Origin: Thermoplasmata archaeon
GTDB taxonomy: Archaea; Thermoplasmatota; Thermoplasmata; Thermoplasmatales; GCA-001856825
NCBI GenBank assembly: GCA_021827945.1
Contig: JAKATW010000153.1
Span: 1 to 39,813 of the forward strand
Reading direction: 5' to 3'
Length of the DNA stretch: 39,813 bases
Shown: one piece after another, positions 8,901-17,900 of the stretch
Numbering within the stretch: the stretch's first letter is position 1
How the letters are laid out: every line of letters starts with the position of its first letter
Notes under the pieces: model-generated
The model's input: only the letters and a program-made list of their open reading frames with translations
What the model was told of the DNA's origin: nothing
The model's database searches: none
Program-made: the position numbers and the translations under genes

Positions 8901-11900
8901 CTACATTGACGTAGGTGCTGTATTTCAGTACTGTGGGTATACTCGAACTGTCCTGGATGTACAGCTGGACTGTGTAATTTCCTCCACCAGTAGGGGTAAA
9001 TGGATATATGATACCTTGACCACTGGTAACAGTTCCAGAACTCCCAGAGGTAGTCAGGTTGGTTCCGTTTACTGCCCACTGGTATGTGTACGGTCCGTTC
9101 CCTCCACTCACGGTCGGGGTGTCCGTCAGTGTAACTCCCCCACCAACATCAAAAGTATAGGTTTTGCCACTTGAGCTACCAGATGCCAGGGTCGAGATCA
9201 GCTGAGTATAGACCTGAACATCTGCTGTCGTGGGACTACTGGATGGAGTTCCAGTGCTGTCGTAAGTAGTGAGTTGGACAATGTACTGGCCCGGAACGTT
9301 GAACACGATCGTCGCGCTCGGGTAAGCAGAAAGCGTATAAGTTGCCTCAGTGACGACAGTAGTGTTGTTGAAATACTCCACTACCCACGAAAAATGATAG
9401 GGGGGGCCAGCACCACCCGACCCTGTAGCAGTTAAAGGAGTTCCAACGTCAATGGTGTAATCCGGAGAAAACGTGGAGAAACCGATAGCTTGAAAATTGA
9501 GGGCAGAAGCTGAGTTGTGCGATTCCGATGGAGTCCTCGCTGGAGAAGAGAGCCCACCGGTCGGGCTCGAGTTTACAGTTACCACTGAATAGGCAGAGGC
9601 AGGAATTCCACCAGCATTTGTGACATTAAGATAGACAACGTATTTTCCCTGCTTTAGGAATGTGAACGTGTTACCGGATTGTGAGTATACCTGGGAAGAG
9701 GTGGTATAAGTCCCGTTAAGAGTGACAGACCATGAATAGGACACAGGAGTCGCCGTAGTCGCGTTCGAAAATGTTACTGATCCCCCCGTGTCTATGGTGG
9801 TCGAGAGGGGGGAGATAGAAACCTGGAAGTTGATAACGTTTATCGTAACAGAAGATGAGTAACCAGTGACCGAGGGGTTGTTGCTCTCGGAAACTTCCAC
9901 CTCAAAATACCAGGTACCGACAGTAGTAAGAGGACTGGTAGAGAAAGAGGCGGGCGCAGAGTTGAAAGGTACAGCGCTTCCCATATCCACATATGATGAG
10001 AGACCTGGAGCTATGTCCAGAAGCTGTGCTTTGTAAGGGCCACTACCGCCGCTTACTGAGTTTACGTAAATGTTCGTGGCTAGCCCGTTTACCGATGTAG
10101 ATGGCCCACTGATAGTGACAGTGAGACTCGTAAGGCTACCAGTAGGTTGGGAATTCACTGTCACTTCTGAGGAGGCAGATGAGACCTTCCCTACTGAATC
10201 AGCCACCGTGAGCACAATTGTAAAAGTGCCAAGGTCGGCAAAAGTGAACTTGTTCCCAGATTGTGTGATTCCGCTGCCACTGGGGTACGACCAGGTGTAC
10301 GTGTACGGAGAAGTTCCGTAGTTTGTAGTGTTTGTGTATGTAATGCTCTGTCCTATGTCTATGGAGGTAGACGCAGGTGAGATTGTTATGACAGGAAGCA
10401 TGTGAACCCTGACTTGTACTGGGGAAGAGGTGATTGTGTTTGAGAGCGAATCCGTTTCCGTAAGGGTTACGGAATATGATCCCGCAACATTGAAAGTAAT
10501 TGTATTGCCTGATATGGTGTAGCTATTGCTCCCTGATGTTCCAAAGGAGGAGGTGACAGAGTAGGAATACCTGAATGGACCTACTCCACCGGTGGAAGTG
10601 TTGGTGAATGCGATTGACTGCCCAACATCGATAGTGGACGAAGCTGGAAGTAGAGTCACTTGTGGACCCGAAGCTACAGTAATGGTTGCAGACGCCTGCG
10701 CACTTCCATGCGCATCTGAGACTGTGACAGTAGCCACGTAAGTTCCCTGGGCGCTGAACGTTATCTGGTTGCCTGAGTAAGTCCATCCAGTAGTGGGGGA
10801 TGCTGTCCAAGAATAGGTGAATGGACCCGTTCCATATCCAGAAGCCACGGTCGCAGTTACGGGTGTACCGACATCCGTTGCGGTTGGCGAAATGGTAATT
10901 GCTGATGCAGTAAGGACATTACTGACTGTTACGGCAATCGGTGACGAGAATCCGTAAACTGTTGGATTGCTGACCTCATAAACTTCCACTTCTAGATTCC
11001 ATACTCCTGAAGTTGAAAGGACGGAAGTGGTGATAGCCTGCGGGAAAGAGGAGAAAGAGGTCACGGGTTGGCCAGTAGTGGAGTAAGTAGAGGAACCCGG
11101 GGACATGGCTAGTATCTGGGCGGCGTACGGTCCGGTTCCCCCGGTCACTGAGTTGATGTTCAGAGTAACCGACTGACCAGATTCCGAAACGGACGGACCC
11201 GAAATCGTTACGGTCAAAATAGATAGAGTACCAGATGGAGATGAACTTACCGTAACCGTGGAGTAGGACGAGGCGTGACCCTTTGCAGAATCAGTGATGT
11301 TCAGATATACTTTATACGTCCCAATGCTTGTGAAGGTGAAGGTGTTGGTCGACTGTGTATATTTACCTGAAGCCGACGCTCCGTTCAGCGTAACGGTCCA
11401 GGAATACTTGTACGGCGGCGTGCCAGTACTGGCTGTATTATTACTGAACGTCGTAGATTGACCAATGTCAATTGAAGCAGACAGAGGAGAGAGTACGACA
11501 GAAAGCGCAGAGTCCACCTTTACAGCAACTGGCTGGGAAGTAACTTTGTCAGATACCGAATCCAAAACTGAGAGCGTTACGTAATAGCTCCCAGAAGCAG
11601 TGAATGTTATTGTATTAGAGCTTACAGAGTAGACTCCAGCGGCTGACCCTCCGTTTTGGAGAGTGACTCCATATGAGTACTTGTAGGAGCCGCTTCCACC
11701 ATTGGTGGCATTGGTGAAGGTTACGTATTGACCTGCATCAATTGTTGACGCAGCGGGAGAAAGCGATACGCTCAGTTGAGCGTTTACCGTTACTGTCTCG
11801 TAGGAATAACCTATTCCACCCTTGCTGTCCTTGATATATAGGTACACATAGAAAGTTCCGTGGGTCGCAGAACTGGGGGTGTAGGAGTAAAACTGGGGGG

Positions 11901-14900
11901 ATGTACCCTGTGTATATCCTGAGTTAGGAACAGAAGAGGCAGATGTGGACTGGACCACCCATTTGTACAAATATGGCGCAGTCCCTCCAGTAAATGTTCC
12001 TGAGATCGTCAGAGTCTGAGCTGCATCTATGCTGACGGAAGAAGCAGAAGGACTGGTTATTGAAACAGCTATGTTGCTAACGGTCACTTCTACTACGTTA
12101 GAGTAAACCACCTCTGCCGGGTTTCCGCTGTCCGTTATCTGTAGTTCGAAATACCAGGACGCAGAAGTCGCATATGACAGGTCTCCGGTAGATTGAGCGA
12201 GCGCAAGCACACCGGCAGAATTTAGGTCCTTTGTGGAAGAGCCCAGATTGGTGAATCCAGTTGCCCCGGCTGTCGAAGCAGTCGTGGAAAACAACCACTG
12301 TACTGTATATGTGGGTGTTCCAGTCAGAGTGGTAGTAGGCAGGACTGAGAGGGATGCCGCCTGAGAATTTTCTATAATACCTGGGGTAACTGTTATGACC
12401 ACAGAAGACGAGGAGAGGGCGGGGTTGACCGTTATAGTAGAATACCCATATGCCTTCTGATTGCCAGAGTCTTTTACGTAGAGGAACACGTAGTACGGTC
12501 CCGACCCTGAAGCAGTCAGAGTAGGGGAATCAGAAACGGAAGTTCCGGTAGTCGAAGAGTATCCAGAAGATGGGTACGAGGGAGTGGATGTTGTCTGGAC
12601 TACCCACTCGTAACTGTACGGGGAGGCGCCACCTGACCAGCTACCTGAGAACTCTCCAGCAGAGATGGACTGTCCTGCGTCGAGAGAAAATGATGAAGGG
12701 GATACTCCAACAATAGAAGATAAAGTAGAACTGATTGTTACGGTTACTTGAGCGCTATTGCCCTGAATGTTCCCATTCCCGTCCTCCACCCACATGTAGT
12801 CGGTATAGGTTGTAATACCAGACGTTATCGTGAGATCATTGTAGTAGGCCGTCCCTGTGGTTCCCGTAGCTCCGCTGTTTGAGAAATCTGATGGGGACGG
12901 TGCTGTGCCTGAAGTACTCCATATGTACTTGTAAGAGGAAGCTCCCCCGGAGAAGGAACCGCTGAATTGTATCGACTGCCCTACATCGACCGAAGTAATA
13001 GACGGTGCCACTACAGTCACACTCAACGCGGGATATACACTTACTGTAAGTGGGATGCTAGACACTGCAACTACGTTGTTACTGTCTTCTACGTACAGGT
13101 AAACGTAGTATGTGGTGTAAGTGCCAGAGGTGTAGGTAAATGTCAAGGACCCCGTAATCGTTCCGGATGTTGATGTGTTGTACGAGCTGGGTGAATAGGT
13201 ACCCTGTGAAGAAACCATTACCCAAGCATAAGAATATACTCCGCTCGTGGCTGTATATCCGCCTGTCGCAGTACCCACTAAAGACAACAATTGACCTGAG
13301 TCCGTGCTGCTTGGTGAGGGAGATGTAATCAAAGCTGATGGTAACGAATAGATTGTGATCTTTACGAAACCTGTGGAGGCGCTGGTATAATAATTCTGGG
13401 AATAAGCAGATGCGCCGGAGACATCTTTATCAAACACGACAGCGAAATAGTATGTTACCGTTCCGCCGGTGGACCCAGATGTGGTTGGAGGAGTAAAGGA
13501 TGTACCATACTGTCCCGTTGGCGTCGGAGAACTTAGATCCGAAGATGATGAGCTATACCACTCGACGTACACGGCATCGGATGGATTCGAATAGTCTGAC
13601 GAGTGTGAAGAACTGCCAGAATAGGTTACTGTTGCAGTAATAGGAGATGCGGATTGTCCTATGTCATATATTGCTGAAGAGGGGGTAACCGAAACTGTCG
13701 GGTCTCCGATGATTGTAATAGTAACAGTCACGTAGACCCATGCCGGCACGTAGTTGTATGTGCCCTGTGACGGCCCCGTATTTTCGACAAGCAGATAGTA
13801 CGTGCCGGATTCCACGGTCACCGGACTGTCGTAAATACCGGTTGTGAAAAGACTATTGGAAATCGCATACGTGAATGCGCCCTGTGCACTGGTGACCGAA
13901 TAGGACGGTGTGACCAGAGCCGTATCGAGATTACCCGATGCGAACCCTCCCGTTCCGGCAAAGTCAAAAGTGACCGATTGACCAGTACTCTCTGCTGCGG
14001 ACAGGGATGTTGCGTTGCCAGACCCACTCACAGGCAGAGTCGCGGTTATTCCTAGAGGGGGACTAATTGAGACCTGTACGAAAGAGTATACCCATGCAAC
14101 CGGAGATGTGCCCACATCCTCTACAACAAGATAGTAGTACCCACCAGTCAGTTGATTGGAAACGTCAACTATGGATGAATCGGAGGAGAGAGCTACCACG
14201 GGTGTTAGGGCAGTGATACTGGAAAGAGTGGAGGTCGAAGAGACAGCAGAAGAAGAATAGTACAGTCCAGAATAATAGACACTGGTCCCCCCATATCCCG
14301 TGAAATCAAATGTCACGTATTGCCCAGAATCTACGATCAGTTCCTGGAGTGAAGTCCCGTTGGAAACAGTCGACTGAGTCGGAGTAGGCGAGTTCGCAGC
14401 TACCGATATTGCCAATCCGGAAGATACAGTGACCTCCACCACGTTCGAGTACGATGCGTAACCGGAAATACCGCTATCCGATACCACTGCAAAATAATAG
14501 GTAGTTCCAGATGCAGAGGTCGGGATCGGGAAGGAAGTTCCTGTCACTCCTGTAGGAGTTCCTCCTGACGTAGAATCGGAGGAACTGCTGTACCATGTCA
14601 CGCTTGCCTTGTTGTTTCCGTCGTATTTCACATTGGCAGTTAGGAAAGAGGACTGGCCGATATCTAGAGTCAGTGGTCCCGTTGGTTCAACCGAAACCTC
14701 AGGAGCCAGACCTACCTTTATTCTCAGAGTGGAACTAGCACTAGATCCAAGTGAATCCGTTACAGTCAAAGTCAAAGTATAGATTCCTGGCAAAGAGAAA
14801 GTGAACGTATTATAAGTAGAAGTACTAGTTCCCTGCGACCAGCCACTTGCTGGAGAGATATCCCACGAATAAGTCATCGGACCTGTTGCCCCCCCATTAG

Positions 14901-17900
14901 TGGTGTTCGATATTACAGTTGATTGACCTGTATCAACGGAGGTAGGGGTAGCACTAATCGAAACAGACAGTGCTTCGTAGACCTTTACCTCTACTATGTT
15001 CGAGGATGATGAATAACTCAGAACCCCGCTGTCGGATACCACTGCGTAGTAGTAGGTTGTTACTGAAGTTGACGTGGACGGAGTGAAGTGGAACCCTGAA
15101 ATTCCGGTGTCCGTTCCCCCAGTAGTCGAGTCCTGACTGTTGCTGAACCATTCCACAGATATCGTGTTCTCCCCCCCATAATTGACTGACGCAGTCAGGG
15201 CCGATGCAGACTGGCCACTATCATAATATACTGGCCCGGTGGGAGAGATTGAAACAGTCGGGTCTGGATAGACCAGAACGATTATGGTGTTGGACTGGGT
15301 GGTAGCACCCGTGGAATCAGTAATGATTAGATAGAAGCTCGCTTCGTTCCAGGAGACGGTGTTAGGCGTGAAAGAGTACGTAGCGGAAGTTGCACCTGGA
15401 ATCGAAGTGCCATTGAGATACCACTGGTACGTAATTGCTCCGGTTCCAGTGATCAAGGACGTGAAAGATGTCTCCTGTCCCACGTCTACGACTGCTGTTG
15501 AAGGTTCTGAATATATCGTAGCTTGTGGCAGCGGTCCGACCGTCACTGTTGCTGAAGATGATGATGTTATCCCAGCGCTGTCAGTAATCGTTAGGGTTAC
15601 TGTGTACGTCCCTTTAGCAGTAAACACAAATGTATTTTCTTTAATAACCGATCTGACCCATCCTGTAGAGGGAGATACTGAATAAGAGTAGGAATAAGAA
15701 GGCGTCCCCAACTTCGTGATATTAGTAAAGGTTACCGACTGACTTTGGTCGATTGTCACGGAAGATGGTAATATCGTCACCGTGGGGAGAGAGTTAACTG
15801 TGATAATAGCGGATGCTTTCGCATTCTGAGAGTTGCTGTCTGTCACGTTGAAATACAACTTGTATGTACCAGCAGCAAGAGAAGATCCGAAAGTGAACCC
15901 GTTAGGCCCCAGAACGGCATCGGTCCGATTGGTATCGGATCCGCTAACTTCAAGAGTCCAGGTGTAAGGTGTAACTCCTCCACTAATAGAAAGCACAACT
16001 GATGTGCTTTGTCCACTATCGAATGCGGATGGTGAAACCGAGATTGTCGCAATCGGTAGTGAAGTGACTGTGACGGTAACGACATTTGAATCGAGATCGC
16101 CTCCGGGATTGCCATTACTGTCGCTGATCCATAAATAGTATGTTCCTTGTGAGGATAGATACCAGGTTGAAGAAGATGAAAATGAAATGGATACTGAACC
16201 TCCTTGCATAATCGAGCTGCCATCTGCGGTCGTCACAATCGCTGTCGACGAAAGTGCAGAATAGCTATTCAGTTCATATCCCGGACTGGTAGTAGAGACA
16301 TACCAGTATCCCAGGTAGTTTGGGAAATTGGAATTAAGACTAGCTGTGAGAGTCAGAGTCTGACCCTGACCAACAGTAGCCGTTCCTGGAGAGATATTGA
16401 ATACCGATGCTTTGCTTACATAATTTACGGTCACGGTTATATAATTTGATGTCCCAACTATGTAGGCATTACCATCTGGGGAGTTGCCGTCCTCAGCATA
16501 TAGATAGACGTAGTATGTACCTGCTCTTGCAAATGAAAGAGAGTTTGAAACTGACCCAGACGTTGTGTTAGCATTGTAAAAAGAATCGGAAGAAACACGA
16601 GGCCCGTTCTGCAAGTTAAGATGATCAGTCTCAATCCAAGCGTAGAGGTAATCTCCACTTCCACCGCTGATACTCCCTTGAGCAGTGAATGACTGCCCTG
16701 TGTTAACGTCGACCGTGCTAGAAGACGTAATGGTAGGAGAAATCGCCAGGTTTACAGTGACAACTATGTAGTTGGATGCCTCAGTTATCCCTCCCTGGCC
16801 ACTCGTTGCAAACAGATACACATAATAAGTCCCGGAATTCGAGAATGATAACTGAGTGTGTACTCGCCCGTTTGTGGAGTTGAATGAGGTGGGGTTCGAA
16901 GGGGATTGCGATTTGGTTGCTACCCAAGCATACCCATAATTATCGTGGTGGTCACGACTGTAGTAGCCGTAAGTGTGATATGAACCGTATTGCTCCTGCC
17001 CAGATATCTTAGCTGTCGCTGTGAAGGACTGCCCTGCATCTACTGTCACAGAGAGCGATGAAGTTATTTGAACTGAAATAGTGGGAACTGCATTACTCAC
17101 AGTTACGGTTATATAACCTGATGTCCCAACTATGTAGGCATTACCATCTGGGGAATTGCTGTCCTCAGCAAATAGATAGACGTAGTAAGTACCAGCCCCT
17201 GCGAATAATAAGGAGGCGGATACAGATCCGAAAGAGTTATTATTATCATCAAAGGAGTCAGAAGAGACGAGGGGTGACCCAGGCGATTGAACTATCATCC
17301 AGGCATAGAGGTACGTCCCGCTTCCTCCAGATATATCACCAGTAACAGTAAAAGGCTGCCCCGAGCTAACGCTCACATCTAAGGAAGAAGTTATCGATGG
17401 TGAGATTGCGGGATTGACCGTCACCACTATGTATCCAGACGCCTGAACCAGTTTGCCTCCACTGTCTTCTCCAAAGAGAAACACATAATAGGTGTTAGAA
17501 CTCGAGAATGATAACTGGGTAGTTATTTGACCGTTTGTGGAGTTGAATGAGGCGGGATTTGAGGGGGACTGAGAAGTAAGAGCGACCCAAGCGAATTCAT
17601 ATCCTGAACCAGTACCTCCAGATATGATGCCGCTCACGGCAAAAGACTGCCCTGCATCCACTGTTATGGGAAGGGATGACGTAATCTGAACTGAGAGTGC
17701 CGGGCTGATAGGACTTACCTTGACTTTTATGTAGTGGGACGATCCAACTATGTAGACGTTCCCGTCAGGGGAATTAGTGTCCTCTGCATAGAGATATATT
17801 TCATACTTTCCTTGTATCCCTAGCGCTGGGACATTGGAGGATGATAGAGTTGATGATACTTGACCCTGTGAAGTGTTTCCGGCCTCAAAAGAAGATGCAG

